Below are positions 8,999 through 17,205 of a stretch of DNA of 64,000 nt, piece after piece. The stretch is from Halorubrum salsamenti (lineage in GTDB: Archaea > Halobacteriota > Halobacteria > Halobacteriales > Haloferacaceae), in the NCBI RefSeq assembly GCF_007671685.1, contig NZ_VCNL01000007.1, positions 43,794 to 107,793 on the forward strand. Reading direction: 5' to 3'. A program made the position numbers and the translations under genes. The notes under the pieces were generated by a model that was given only the letters and a program-made list of their open reading frames with translations, searched no databases and was not told where the DNA came from. The first letter of the stretch is position 1, and each line of letters opens with the position of its first letter.

Positions 8999-9295
8999 AT
9001 GACAGTCGCCGATCGGATCGCCGCCTTTCGGGCCGCCCTTGAGGAGTGGCTCCGCGGGCTGTACCACGGGATGATAACCCATCCGGCCTACGAGAAGATC
9101 GAGAAGGAGGCGGAGGACACGGAAGACGAGTTCATGCTCGCGTGTTTCCCCGACGCGTTCGGGATCCCCTCGCCGGTCTCGTACTACACCGCGGAGCTGC
9201 TCCCCTACCTCGAAGACGAGTTCGAGGCGTGGGAACGGCGGCTCTGGGACCGCGAGAGCCTCATCGAACGAAAGGGCCAGCAGTACCACTTCTGA
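8999..9295 (+). CDS. Conserved small protein upstream of the ArsA-type ATPase
   Basis: This 98-residue, mostly helical and charged protein (MTVADRIAAFRAALEEWLRG ... ERKGQQYHF) has no transmembrane segment. Its TGA overlaps the ATG of the ArsA/Get3-type ATPase gene by one base (TGATG), so the two are translationally coupled and likely act together or are co-regulated. Promoter-like CTTTTAC lies about 30 nt before the ATG. I do not recognise a named function. Confidence 0.75.
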   Translation: MTVADRIAAFRAALEEWLRGLYHGMITHPAYEKIEKEAEDTEDEFMLACFPDAFGIPSPVSYYTAELLPYLEDEFEAWERRLWDRESLIERKGQQYHF

Positions 9296-10305
9296 TGGAG
9301 CGGTTCGTCTTCTTCGGCGGGAAGGGCGGCGTCGGGAAAACCACCGTCTCGTGCGCCTACGCACACCGCTGTGCGGACGCGGGGATACGCACGCTCGTCG
9401 TCTCCACCGACCCCGCGCATTCGGTGTCCGACGTGTTCGACCAGCGGTTCGGCGACGACCCGGAGCCGGTCGACGGAATCGAGGGGCTCGACGCGATGGA
9501 GATCGACCCCGAAGACGAGATGCAGCGGCACCTCCAGGAGATCCGCGAGTCGCTCTCAGAGCAGGTGTCGGCGGCGATGGTCTCGGAGATCAACCGCCAG
9601 CTGGAGATGTCGCACGGGACCCCGGGCGCGTACGAGGCCGCCCTCTTCGACGCGTTCGTGGGCGTGATGCGCGAGGAGAGCGACCCGTACGACCGCGTCG
9701 TCTTCGACACCGCTCCGACCGGGTCGACGCTGCGGCTGCTCGGGCTCCCGGAGTTCCTCGGCGACTGGATCGACCGGCTGCTGTACAAGCGCAAGCAGTC
9801 GATCGACCTGTTCGAGAAGGCCGCGATCGGCGACATGGAGCCGCGGCGCCTGATGGAGGGAGACCCCGTCTTGGAACGCTTACAGCGCCGAAAGGAGTTC
9901 TTCGAGTTCGCCGGCGACACGATGCGGAACGACGCCGCCTTTTACCTCGTGTTGAACCCCGACCAGCTGTCGGTCAACGAGACGGGCCGGGCGATCGAGG
10001 GGTTCACCGAGCGCGACCTGCGCGTCCGCGGGCTCGTCGCGAACAAGCTCACCCCGTCGCCGGACGACGACGAGGAGGGGCGGGGGGCAACCTACCTCCG
10101 TAACAGGGTCGCGACCGAGCGCGAGCGCCTCGATCAGGTCCGCGAGGAGTTCGAACCGCCGCTGGTCGCCGAGATCGAATCGCGGACGCGGGAGGTGCGC
10201 GGCGACGTGCTCGCGGAGGTGGCGGCCGCGCTCGACATCGAGACGGACGTCGATGACGATGGGGACGGGTCCCACGTCGACGACCCCGTGCGCGCCGATC
10301 GGTGA
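9295..10305 (+). CDS. ArsA/Get3-family ATPase
   Basis: This 336-residue, single-domain ATPase begins MERFVFFGGKGGVGKTT, with the deviant Walker A of the ArsA/Get3/MinD group. It has STDPAHSVSDVF (switch I, with the family DPAHS), VVFDTAPTGSTLRLLGLPE (switch II), and the Get3-like hydrophobic and charged helical insert (about residues 100-230). LNPDQLSVNETGRAI and LVANKLTP follow. Relatives either drive arsenite export or target tail-anchored membrane proteins. No arsenic genes are nearby, so a Get3-like role is as likely. The start is fixed by the TGATG overlap with the upstream 98-residue gene; the earlier in-frame ATG is inside that gene. Confidence 0.9.
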   Translation: MERFVFFGGKGGVGKTTVSCAYAHRCADAGIRTLVVSTDPAHSVSDVFDQRFGDDPEPVDGIEGLDAMEIDPEDEMQRHLQEIRESLSEQVSAAMVSEINRQLEMSHGTPGAYEAALFDAFVGVMREESDPYDRVVFDTAPTGSTLRLLGLPEFLGDWIDRLLYKRKQSIDLFEKAAIGDMEPRRLMEGDPVLERLQRRKEFFEFAGDTMRNDAAFYLVLNPDQLSVNETGRAIEGFTERDLRVRGLVANKLTPSPDDDEEGRGATYLRNRVATERERLDQVREEFEPPLVAEIESRTREVRGDVLAEVAAALDIETDVDDDGDGSHVDDPVRADR

Positions 10306-10484
10306 GGGCAGGCCCACTCCGCGAGGTGAAGGCAGGCCCGACCCGCGACCGCGCGCAGTAGCGCCCGCTCACTTCCACAGTGTATTTTATTAATTGATAT
10401 AAGCAATAAACCGACACCGACCGAGTGAAACCGCTTCTCTGCGGGAGTCTTCGCCGATATATCATGGTTGAAGATAATGTTTAA

Positions 10485-10517
10485 GTGATCGATAGTGAAT
10501 CGATATCACGAGGGAGG
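10485..10517 (+). promoter_or_regulatory. Imperfect dyad and ribosome binding site before cstA
   Basis: The AT-rich spacer contains the imperfect inverted repeat GTGATCGAT / ATCGATATCAC (10485-10509). A GGGAGGG Shine-Dalgarno sequence (10511-10517) follows, 6 nt before the cstA ATG at 10524. An unusually AT-rich patch lies at 10383-10410. A good SD with a leader is unusual among the mostly leaderless genes here, which suggests leader-based control. Inference only. Confidence 0.4.
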
Positions 10518-10523
10518 GAACCT

Positions 10524-12410
10524 ATGACAAACGTAATTTGGATCGTCGTTGCTGTGCTCGGCACGTTCACCGTGGGGTATATGGGGTACTCCCGGTACCT
10601 CTCGCAGTTCGTCGACCTCGACGACGAGCGGGAGACGCCGGCACACAAGTACGAGGACGGACAGGAGTACGTACCGGCGAAGAAGCCGGTGCTACTGGGG
10701 CATCACTTCTCGAGTATCGCGGGCGGCGCGCCGATCGTCGGCCCGATCACGGCGGGGGCAATCTGGGGGTGGGTCCCGGCGTTGCTGTGGGTCGCTATCG
10801 GCAATCCGCTGATGGGGGCGGTTCACGACTTCATCTCCCTGTCGGGTTCGATGCGACACGAGGGGAAGTCGATCGGGTACATCATCGGTGAGTACGTCGG
10901 CGAGCGCGGCAAAAACATGCTGCTGTGGTTCGCGTTCCTCACGATCATCCTCGTGGTCGCGGTGTTCGCGCTCGTCGTGGGTATCGTGTTGAACGCGTTC
11001 CCGTCCGCCGCGACCGCGAGCCTGGTGTACATCGCGCTCGCGTTCGCGTTCGGCGTCTACCTCTACCAGCTCGACGGGCCGTTCCTTCCCGGGACGGTCG
11101 TGTTCGTCGCCGGCGTGTTCGCGGGCGTCTGGCTCGGTATTCAGTACCCGCTCGCGCTGTTCCCGGCGGTCGAGGCCGGGACGTACCCGACGGGGACGAT
11201 CGTGCTCTTCGAGTTCCTCGGGAACGGGGCCTGGCTGCCCGGCGCGGTGATGAGCACCGACGCCATCCTCCAGCCGAACGTCGCGGCGTGGGTGCCGGTG
11301 ATCCTCATCTACGCGACGCTCGCGAGCGCGCTCCCGGTGTGGGTGCTGCTCCAGCCGCGCGACTACCTGTCGTCGTTCCTGCTGTACTCGGGCGTCGGCG
11401 GGGCGCTGGTGGCGATCATCGTCGGCACCCTCCTCGGTACCTCCGCCCAGCCGTTGACCATCGACCCCTCCATCGGGGCCTACATGGGCTTCTTCGGGAG
11501 CGACCTGGCCATCGACACGCGGGGGATCACGCCGCTGTTCCCCATCCTGTTCGTGACGATCGCCTGCGGGACCATCAGCGGCTTCCACTCGCTCGTGTCG
11601 TCGGGGACGACGGCCAAACAGCTGAACAAGGAGAGCGACGCCCGCCTCATCGGCTACGGCGGTATGCTCGGTGAGGGACTCCTCGCGGCGGTCGCGATCT
11701 CGACGCTCGCGGTGGCCGGCGCGACCACGGCGGCCGCGGGCGGCGGCATCGGCGGCGCGCTGCCAAACTTCGCGACCGGCGGCGGGATCATCCTCACCAG
11801 TCTCGGGATCCCGCAGGCGTACGGCGCCCCGTTCATGGCGCTCGTGCTCGTGAGCTTCCTGCTCACCTCGACCGACACCGCCGCGCGGCTCGGTCGGTAC
11901 ATGATGGAAGAGATCGTCGGGACTCGCGGCAGCGGGACGACCACGGGCCTCTCGACCGACCTCGGCAGCGTCGCGAAGGGCCGGTACACGAACCCCGTCG
12001 TCCAGTCGCTCGTCGCGTACCTGCTGGTCATCTCCGGCGAGTGGGTGACGCTGTGGGCGCTGTTCGGCGGCGCGAACCAGCTACTCGCGGCGCTGGCGCT
12101 GCTGGCCGGCACCGTCTGGCTCGCCAACTGGGACGAGTCCAAACAGCTCGTCTCGACCGGCGTCCCGATGACGATCATGGTGACGATCACCGTGCTCGGG
12201 CTGTCGTGGGTGGCGCTGTGGGACAACCTCTACCAGAAGCTCATTCTGGGGAACGTCACCGCGCTCGCCGGACAGATCTCCGCCGTCGTCCAGATGGCGC
12301 TCGCGTTCGTACTCATCTATCTCGCGCTGTCGCTGGTGCGGATCGGCTACGACAACATCACGACCGTGCGGGGCGGGAGCGAACCGGCGGCCGAACCGAG
12401 CGACGACTGA
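10524..12410 (+). CDS. cstA: CstA-family carbon starvation transporter
   Basis: CstA proteins import peptides or pyruvate under carbon limitation. The 628-residue membrane protein has the family start (VLLGHHFSSIAGGAPIVGPI near residue 60, GNPLMGAVHDFISLSGSMRHEG near 95) and about 16 hydrophobic helices. Conserved TISGFHSLVSSGTTAKQL lies near 355 and TDTAARLGRYMMEE near 455. The upstream in-frame GTG at 10485 is rejected because the ATG at 10524 has a strong SD. It is monocistronic; the next gene is convergent. Confidence 0.9.
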   Translation: MTNVIWIVVAVLGTFTVGYMGYSRYLSQFVDLDDERETPAHKYEDGQEYVPAKKPVLLGHHFSSIAGGAPIVGPITAGAIWGWVPALLWVAIGNPLMGAVHDFISLSGSMRHEGKSIGYIIGEYVGERGKNMLLWFAFLTIILVVAVFALVVGIVLNAFPSAATASLVYIALAFAFGVYLYQLDGPFLPGTVVFVAGVFAGVWLGIQYPLALFPAVEAGTYPTGTIVLFEFLGNGAWLPGAVMSTDAILQPNVAAWVPVILIYATLASALPVWVLLQPRDYLSSFLLYSGVGGALVAIIVGTLLGTSAQPLTIDPSIGAYMGFFGSDLAIDTRGITPLFPILFVTIACGTISGFHSLVSSGTTAKQLNKESDARLIGYGGMLGEGLLAAVAISTLAVAGATTAAAGGGIGGALPNFATGGGIILTSLGIPQAYGAPFMALVLVSFLLTSTDTAARLGRYMMEEIVGTRGSGTTTGLSTDLGSVAKGRYTNPVVQSLVAYLLVISGEWVTLWALFGGANQLLAALALLAGTVWLANWDESKQLVSTGVPMTIMVTITVLGLSWVALWDNLYQKLILGNVTALAGQISAVVQMALAFVLIYLALSLVRIGYDNITTVRGGSEPAAEPSDD

Positions 12411-12474
12411 GCGTCGCTCTCGTCCGGGCGGTCTCCACGAGATTTTTCGCGCGAGCGCGGTCAAAACGCGGCGA

Positions 12475-13101
12475 TCAGCGCCAGAACCGCTTGGCGAACC
12501 GCGAGAAGAACCCCTCGTTCGGCGGGTCGACCCGCTCCCACAGGCGGAAGGCCGCGGCGGTGTCGGCGTTCTCGCTGGCGACGATCTCCTCGCGGTCGGG
12601 CGCGACCGCGACGAGGTTCACCTCGTAGTGGCCGTAGTACCCGAACTTCAGGAGGGTCCGGTCGCGGAACCCGTCGACGAACGCGGCGACGTCGTCCGGG
12701 ATTCGGTCGGCGACGAGCGCGACGGTGATGTCGGTGCCGTAGTGTTCTTCGTGGCCGTCGATCCGCTTCTCGGCGACGTCGTGGGCGAACTCGACCAGTC
12801 GCTCCAGTTCGCCGACGCTCGGCGTCGACACGCGACGAGCGAAGACGTACTCCATCAGGTCGTGGTCCGCGTAGCTCAACGCCGGATGGAGGAACTGCTT
12901 CTGGTTCCGCACCCGCATCTCGGCGGTGAGATCGAAGCGTTCGCCGTCGGCGACGACGTCGCGGTCGAGGTCGTAGCTGTACATCAGCCGGTCGGAGACG
13001 CGGTCGAGGTACTCGTCGTCGTAGTCGGGGACCGCCTCGCGGATCTCGGCCGGGAGCTCCTCGGGGTCGCGGCGGTCGTCGCTGCCGGCAGCGTCACTCA
13101 T
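12475..13101 (-). CDS. Conserved haloarchaeal protein, unknown function
   Basis: This soluble, acidic protein has 208 residues, is rich in Tyr/Asp (VPDYDDEYLDRVSDRLMYSY), and has a central mixed alpha/beta region (GTDITVALVADRIPDDVAAF, LLKFGYYGHYEVNLVAVAP). No catalytic motif, signal peptide or membrane helix is visible. It starts 8 nt inside the end of the upstream cupin gene, so the two form an operon. No named family recognised with confidence. Confidence 0.8.
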   Translation of the reverse strand: MSDAAGSDDRRDPEELPAEIREAVPDYDDEYLDRVSDRLMYSYDLDRDVVADGERFDLTAEMRVRNQKQFLHPALSYADHDLMEYVFARRVSTPSVGELERLVEFAHDVAEKRIDGHEEHYGTDITVALVADRIPDDVAAFVDGFRDRTLLKFGYYGHYEVNLVAVAPDREEIVASENADTAAAFRLWERVDPPNEGFFSRFAKRFWR

Positions 13102-13474
13102 CGGTCGGATCGTACGCGACCGCGTCGTCGTCGGCCGGCGGCGCCCCGATCGCGAGCACGGTCACCGGTCGGTCGGCGTCCGCGGGGTTGTACGCCCGCT
13201 GGGGGCTCTCCGGATCGACGACGAACAGGTCGTCCGCGGGCACCTCGTAGGTCCCGTCCGGCGTCTCCACCGCGAGGGTCCCGTCGAGCACGTAGAACGC
13301 CTCCTGTTGGGTCTCGTGGTAGTGGTACGCCAGCGGGAGCTGCTCGCCCGGCTCCGCGCGGAAGCGGTTGATCGCCGCCGCTTCGAGCCCCCCGGGGCCA
13401 GCGAGCTTCCGGCACTCGCAGGGGCGGTCGGGCTCCGGCTCGACCGACTCCGTGTCGACGACGCGATATCCCAT
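13094..13474 (-). CDS. Cupin-domain protein
   Basis: This 126-residue single cupin has YHYHETQQEAFYVLDGTL (His and Glu of cupin motif 1, residues 51-68) and VVDPESPQRAYN (position of motif 2, with the usual His replaced by Gln/Arg). The frame is open upstream to 13609, but MGYRVVDTESVEP at 13474 is the likely start. The changed second motif suggests altered or lost metal binding. Its last 8 nt overlap the next gene downstream. The sugar or small-molecule substrate is unknown. Confidence 0.85.
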   Translation of the reverse strand: MGYRVVDTESVEPEPDRPCECRKLAGPGGLEAAAINRFRAEPGEQLPLAYHYHETQQEAFYVLDGTLAVETPDGTYEVPADDLFVVDPESPQRAYNPADADRPVTVLAIGAPPADDDAVAYDPTDE

Positions 13475-13607
13475 GTGAACTCGTTCCACGGAGCGAGTAA
13501 AAGGTCGTCGGGGTCCGTCCGAGGGGACCGAGACCGGACGCGAGGCGGTACCGGAGGTGAGAGGCGGTTTTAACACCGTGGAACGCCTACACGCGGCACG
13601 AACACAC

Positions 13608-13886
13608 ATGACTGACCCGGAGGCCCGAACTCAAACGGCGCGGGCGCAGGACGCCCACGACCAGGAGATCAAAGCGGAGGCGTGCGGTCGGTGTTCGATG
13701 TCGACCGTCGTGGGCGCGGTGAGCGGGGACCGGGACCCGGAGGAGCGCGCCGAGCGCGATCCGTTCGCCGGCGAGCGCATCGAGGTCGACGAGTCGTCGA
13801 TTCGACGGGTGTCGCCGGCGGGGTTCCTCAGCGATCTGAAAGACCGGATCGACGCGTTCGGCCGCCGGCTCTCGTACGGGAAGTAG
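13608..13886 (+). CDS. Small haloarchaeal protein, unknown function
   Basis: This polar protein of 92 residues begins MTDPEARTQTARAQ, with a single ACGRCSMS cysteine pair and an amphipathic C-terminal helix (FLSDLKDRIDAFGRRLSYGK). A TTTTAA box about 40 nt before the ATG could serve as promoter. No membrane segment is present. The ATG at 13608 is preferred over the earlier open frame start at 13557, which lies in the promoter. Confidence 0.6.
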   Translation: MTDPEARTQTARAQDAHDQEIKAEACGRCSMSTVVGAVSGDRDPEERAERDPFAGERIEVDESSIRRVSPAGFLSDLKDRIDAFGRRLSYGK

Positions 13887-13943
13887 CGGTTCACGCCGCG
13901 TCGGGGAGACTTATACGCGTTCGTGTCATAGCGGGGGCAAGCG

Positions 13944-14630
13944 ATGGAAGAGAGCATCTCCGGCTTCAAGGTGCGCGGGGACTGGGGCGATGTCGTCGAA
14001 CACGGCGAGCGGATCGCCTTGGCGCTCCGGGAGACGGGCGCCGACGGCGACGCGTTCTACGAGTTCGACGACTGGCGTCCGAAGTCCCACGAGCGTATCG
14101 ACGAGGACGTGTCAGAGAAGACTGCCGAACAGGCGTCCGTCGGCGAGGGCGAGGGCGAACAGGCCGGGAAATCGCCCGGTGAGGACCTTCAGACGGCCGG
14201 AGAGAAGCTCACAGAGTCCTACGAGAAGGTCGAGGAGAACGACACCGAGAGCGCGATGGAGAGCTGGGGCGAGTCGATCGGTCACGTCGCCCGCGCGGCC
14301 GACTCGGCGAGCCGCAAGGCGCTCCGGAAGGTCGAGGACACGGTGTACCGGAAGGTGATGACCCAGATGGCGCCGTACTACTTCGACAACGAGCTCGTCA
14401 GCGCCAACATCCAGGAGGTCGGCCGCGGCGAGGGCGGCGAGACGTTCGTCTTCGAGGTGAACGTCAACGACGACGAGCTGAAAGACGAGGTGAGCGACAT
14501 CCTCGCGGAGTACGAGTCCGAGATCGACCGCTGGCACGTCGAGGCCGAGAAGCGGACCGAGGACGTGGCCGCCGCCGAGGGAGTCGAGCCACCGGAGGAG
14601 GAGGGCGGTCCGGACTCGACGATGACCTGA
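13944..14630 (+). CDS. DUF5828-like haloarchaeal protein
   Basis: This 228-residue, highly acidic protein has no membrane helices. The N-terminal part (ISGFKVRGDWGDVVEHGERI) and a C-terminal alpha/beta part (MAPYYFDNELVSANIQEV, FVFEVNVNDDELKDEV) flank a charged low-complexity middle. The composition and order resemble the haloarchaeal DUF5828 group; this is from memory and should be checked. An ATTATAC-like box (CTTATACGCG) lies about 30 nt upstream, consistent with leaderless transcription. Function unknown. Confidence 0.7.
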   Translation: MEESISGFKVRGDWGDVVEHGERIALALRETGADGDAFYEFDDWRPKSHERIDEDVSEKTAEQASVGEGEGEQAGKSPGEDLQTAGEKLTESYEKVEENDTESAMESWGESIGHVARAADSASRKALRKVEDTVYRKVMTQMAPYYFDNELVSANIQEVGRGEGGETFVFEVNVNDDELKDEVSDILAEYESEIDRWHVEAEKRTEDVAAAEGVEPPEEEGGPDSTMT

Positions 14631-14643
14631 CCCTGATCCCGTT

Positions 14644-14731
14644 CCGTCGGCTCGAACACCCCGAACCGTCGGCTCGAACACCCCGAACCGTCGGCTCGAA
14701 CACCCCGAACCGTCGGCTCGAACACCCCGAA
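14644..14731. repeat. Four perfect 22-bp tandem repeats
   Basis: Four identical copies of a 22-bp unit (beginning CCGTCGGCTCGAACACC and ending CCGAA) run head to tail in the spacer after the DUF5828-like gene. Each junction can form a near-perfect CGGCTCG / CGAACCG stem, so the array could fold as a chain of small hairpins. The last unit ends 30 bp before the next start codon, so the array may act in termination or in the promoter of the 80-residue gene. Confidence 0.9.
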
Positions 14732-14761
14732 CTTAACTCGCGGAGCCGCGAACGAACGCCA

Positions 14762-15004
14762 ATGACCGAGGTACTCCGGGTGGCGGCCGGCGAGCTGTCG
14801 GTCGACGAGATAATCGACGCCCTCAACGACGGACAGCGGATCCTCGTCGACGTCGAAGTCGCCGGCGGCGACCACGAGGTCGTGCTCCGGTACGACGGCG
14901 AGACCTACCACTGCGACACGCCGACGAACCTCCACCGCCACAGCGACGAGTCGGGGATGCGCGGGTGTATCCGTCGGATGGGATACGCCGCGGGCGACGA
15001 CTGA
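14762..15004 (+). CDS. Small conserved protein, unknown function
   Basis: This 80-residue soluble protein (MTEVLRVAAGELSVDEIIDAL start) has a beta-rich centre (ILVDVEVAGGDHEVVLRYDGE), two cysteines and several histidines (YHCDTPTNLHRHSDESGMRGC) that could bind a metal. The start ATG follows an ACTTAACTC TATA-like box about 28 nt upstream, right after the tandem repeat array. No named family recognised. Confidence 0.7.
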   Translation: MTEVLRVAAGELSVDEIIDALNDGQRILVDVEVAGGDHEVVLRYDGETYHCDTPTNLHRHSDESGMRGCIRRMGYAAGDD

Positions 15005-15085
15005 TCGCCGCCGACCGACATCTCGACACCGCCATCACGCGGGGCGGATGGCGACTTTTAACCCGAGCGCCGCCGAACGGCACCT

Positions 15086-15463
15086 ATGAGCGATCGCGAG
15101 ATCGAGGACCTCGTCGGCGACGTGTCTCCCTCCTTCGAGCACGTGCTCTCCTGCGTGTTCGGCGTCCGGGACCACGAGAGCCGCACGTACCTGACGCTGC
15201 TCGATCATCCGGGGAGCACCGTCGCCGAGCTCGCCGAGACCCTCGATCGGGACCGGTCGAACGTGAACCGGTCGCTGTCGACGCTGCGGGAGAAGGGGCT
15301 CGTCGAGCGCCGCCGCCGCTTGCTCGACTCGGGCGGCTACGTCTACCAGTACACCGCGATCCCGGTCCCGGAGGCGAAAGAGCGCCTCCACGACGCCCTA
15401 GACGAGTGGGTGGAGGGCGTCCACGCCGCGATCGACTCGTTCGACCCGGACGACCTGGAGTAA
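15086..15463 (+). CDS. TrmB-like winged helix-turn-helix regulator
   Basis: This 125-residue DNA-binding protein has a winged HTH at residues 25-95: TYLTLLDHPGSTVAELAETL, then recognition helix DRDRSNVNRSLSTLREKGLVERR and a wing (LDSGGYVYQYTAI). A short C-terminal helix (ERLHDALDEWVEGVHAAID) may dimerise. This arrangement matches the TrmB/Lrp-like HTH regulators common in haloarchaea. It lacks a ligand-binding domain. TTTTTAAC about 25 nt upstream of the ATG is a good TATA box. Confidence 0.85.
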   Translation: MSDREIEDLVGDVSPSFEHVLSCVFGVRDHESRTYLTLLDHPGSTVAELAETLDRDRSNVNRSLSTLREKGLVERRRRLLDSGGYVYQYTAIPVPEAKERLHDALDEWVEGVHAAIDSFDPDDLE

Positions 15464-15567
15464 GCGTCGCTCCTCGGTCCGTTCCTCTCGCCTGCCCTCT
15501 CCGCGTGTCAACTGACGAGCTCGAAACGCGTCGGGAGCCGGAACGCCGTCGGAAGCCCGGGGTTCCG

Positions 15568-16176
15568 TCACTCCGCGTCGTTGTCGAACGCCAGCGTCGC
15601 GCCGTCGGCGTCGACGGTCGCGCCCGCGGCGCACACCGGGTGTTCGAAGTCGGCGCCGAGGACCTCGGTCGCGGCCGCCGCGGCGTCGGGCGTCTCGGCG
15701 TCCGCCGCCGCGAACTCGTACGACTCGGGGCTGTCCGTCTCGTAGGTGGCGACGATGGTGGGCTCGTCGACGGCCTCGACCGCGAGCCCGTCGCGGCGGA
15801 CGACCCCGATCGTCGCGGTCTCGGCGCCGACGACGCCGGCGATCCGGGGCGTGTCGTAGTCGTCCTTCTCGAAGTCGAGCGCGAGCAGAGGCGTTGCCAG
15901 CGCGTCGCGGGCGGGGTACCCCAGTTCGAGCTTCTCCGCGATCGGGTCGACGTGCGAGCCGTTGCCGACGACGGCCAGCGGCTCGTCGGTCGGCGTCCGG
16001 ACCGCGCGCGCGCAGTTGTACGAGACGTACGGGTTGTCCGTGTCGGGAGCGTCCGGGGTGGGTCCGACCGTGAGCGTCCCGTCCCGATCGGTGACGCGAC
16101 GGTTCGGGAACGAGCGCGAGGAGACGCGGTAGGCGCCGATACCGGGAGCGACGACGACGAATCGTCCGACGTACAT
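15568..16176 (-). CDS. purO: Archaeal IMP cyclohydrolase
   Basis: PurO closes the ring of FAICAR to give IMP, the last step of purine synthesis in archaea that lack PurH cyclohydrolase. The 202 residues begin with the family signature [10 protein letters not shown] ... [11 protein letters not shown], followed by [12 protein letters not shown] and [18 protein letters not shown] near residue 75. The length fits the family. The gene stands alone between a regulator and tRNA-Gln. Confidence 0.93.
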   Translation of the reverse strand: MYVGRFVVVAPGIGAYRVSSRSFPNRRVTDRDGTLTVGPTPDAPDTDNPYVSYNCARAVRTPTDEPLAVVGNGSHVDPIAEKLELGYPARDALATPLLALDFEKDDYDTPRIAGVVGAETATIGVVRRDGLAVEAVDEPTIVATYETDSPESYEFAAADAETPDAAAAATEVLGADFEHPVCAAGATVDADGATLAFDNDAE

Positions 16177-16367
16177 ACAGGTTCGTGGCTATCCGACCGG
16201 CTAAAGCGCATCGATATGCGCACGTTCGGCGATCGGATTCGCACGGGGCCGCTCCCCCGCCTCCTCACACTCCCCCCGATTCGCTTCCGATCGACTGTGA
16301 ACGCGTACCAGAGGGCCGGCGACGCGCAACGCTTACAAAGACCCACTGGCTATCGGTGAGTGCGCAC

Positions 16368-16440
16368 AGTCCATTGGGGTAGTGGCCAATCCTGTTGCCT
16401 TCTGGGGGCAACGACCCTGGTTCGAATCCAGGATGGACTA
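16368..16440 (+). tRNA. tRNA-Gln(CTG)
   Basis: This 73-nt cloverleaf has acceptor stem AGTCCAT / ATGGACT and discriminator A. Anticodon stem TTGCC / GGCAA encloses loop TTCTGGG, giving anticodon CTG. The T arm is CCTGG TTCGAAT CCAGG. A CTTACAAA promoter-like box lies about 30 nt upstream. No intron or encoded CCA. Confidence 0.95.
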
Positions 16441-16605
16441 TTCTCGCGGTTCGCTCCGGTCGATTTTCGTCCGATTCGCCGATCCGCCCGCCGTCGGAGC
16501 CGCGTCCCACTCTCGCCCTCCGTTTCGGTTGGAGTCGAAATTTCTACTGGAACGAAACCGCCGCCACGTACTGCGTTTTCCAATCGAAGTAAAGGGGTTC
16601 GGCTC

Positions 16606-17205
16606 CTACTTCTCGACGTCGAGAAGCGCGACGCGTTCGCGGACGATGTCGGGGAGGTCACCGGCGGTCGCCGCGATTTCGCGCTCGCCGATGTCGTAGA
16701 ACTCCCGGACTCGTTCCGCGTCGAACGCGGGATCGAACTCGCCGTCATCGACGGGTCCCGCCGGCGACACGAGCAGATCCCTCACCGACGCGACGGCCGC
16801 GTCGAGGTCCGCGTCGGGCCGATCCGCGCTCGGAACCGCTCCGAAGTCCGCGACGAGGACGACCGCGCGCTGTTCTCCCTCCTCGACGCCGAGCGTGAAC
16901 GCGCGGTCGATCTGACGTCTGCCGGCCGCGTACAGCATGACCTCGACGCCCGGATCGCGGGCGACGGCCTCGCCGCGGGCGATCGCGCGGGCGGCGAGGC
17001 GGGTCGCCTCCCGGAGGTGCGCGGCCGAGACGACCAGCTCCGCGTCGAACGCCTGTACGACCGCGCCCGTCTCCGCCGCGATCTCGTCGAGCGACGCGAG
17101 GAACGCGTCGAGGTCGTCGATGGCGGCGGTGCCCGCGACCAGACGGTGAGGCGGAGTCGGCGGGGAGAGGAGCCCGCCGTCGGCTCCGGCGTCGCCGTCG
17201 CTCAT
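16606..17205 (-). CDS. cgi121: KEOPS complex subunit Cgi121
   Basis: Cgi121 is a regulatory subunit of KEOPS, which makes the t6A37 modification of ANN-decoding tRNAs with Kae1, Bud32 and Pcc1. The 199-residue protein has the family core [24 protein letters not shown] at about 88-111, with ADFGAVP shortly after. An unconserved N-terminal extension includes [11 protein letters not shown]. The ATG overlaps the hel308 stop by 4 nt (17202-17205), so it is translated with hel308, an arrangement seen in other haloarchaea. Confidence 0.88.
   Translation of the reverse strand: MSDGDAGADGGLLSPPTPPHRLVAGTAAIDDLDAFLASLDEIAAETGAVVQAFDAELVVSAAHLREATRLAARAIARGEAVARDPGVEVMLYAAGRRQIDRAFTLGVEEGEQRAVVLVADFGAVPSADRPDADLDAAVASVRDLLVSPAGPVDDGEFDPAFDAERVREFYDIGEREIAATAGDLPDIVRERVALLDVEK

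Noticed and set aside
14965..16359. 464-codon plus-strand frame across a regulator and purO
   Set aside because: Overlaps two recognisable genes in other frames and has only Arg-rich shadow composition.
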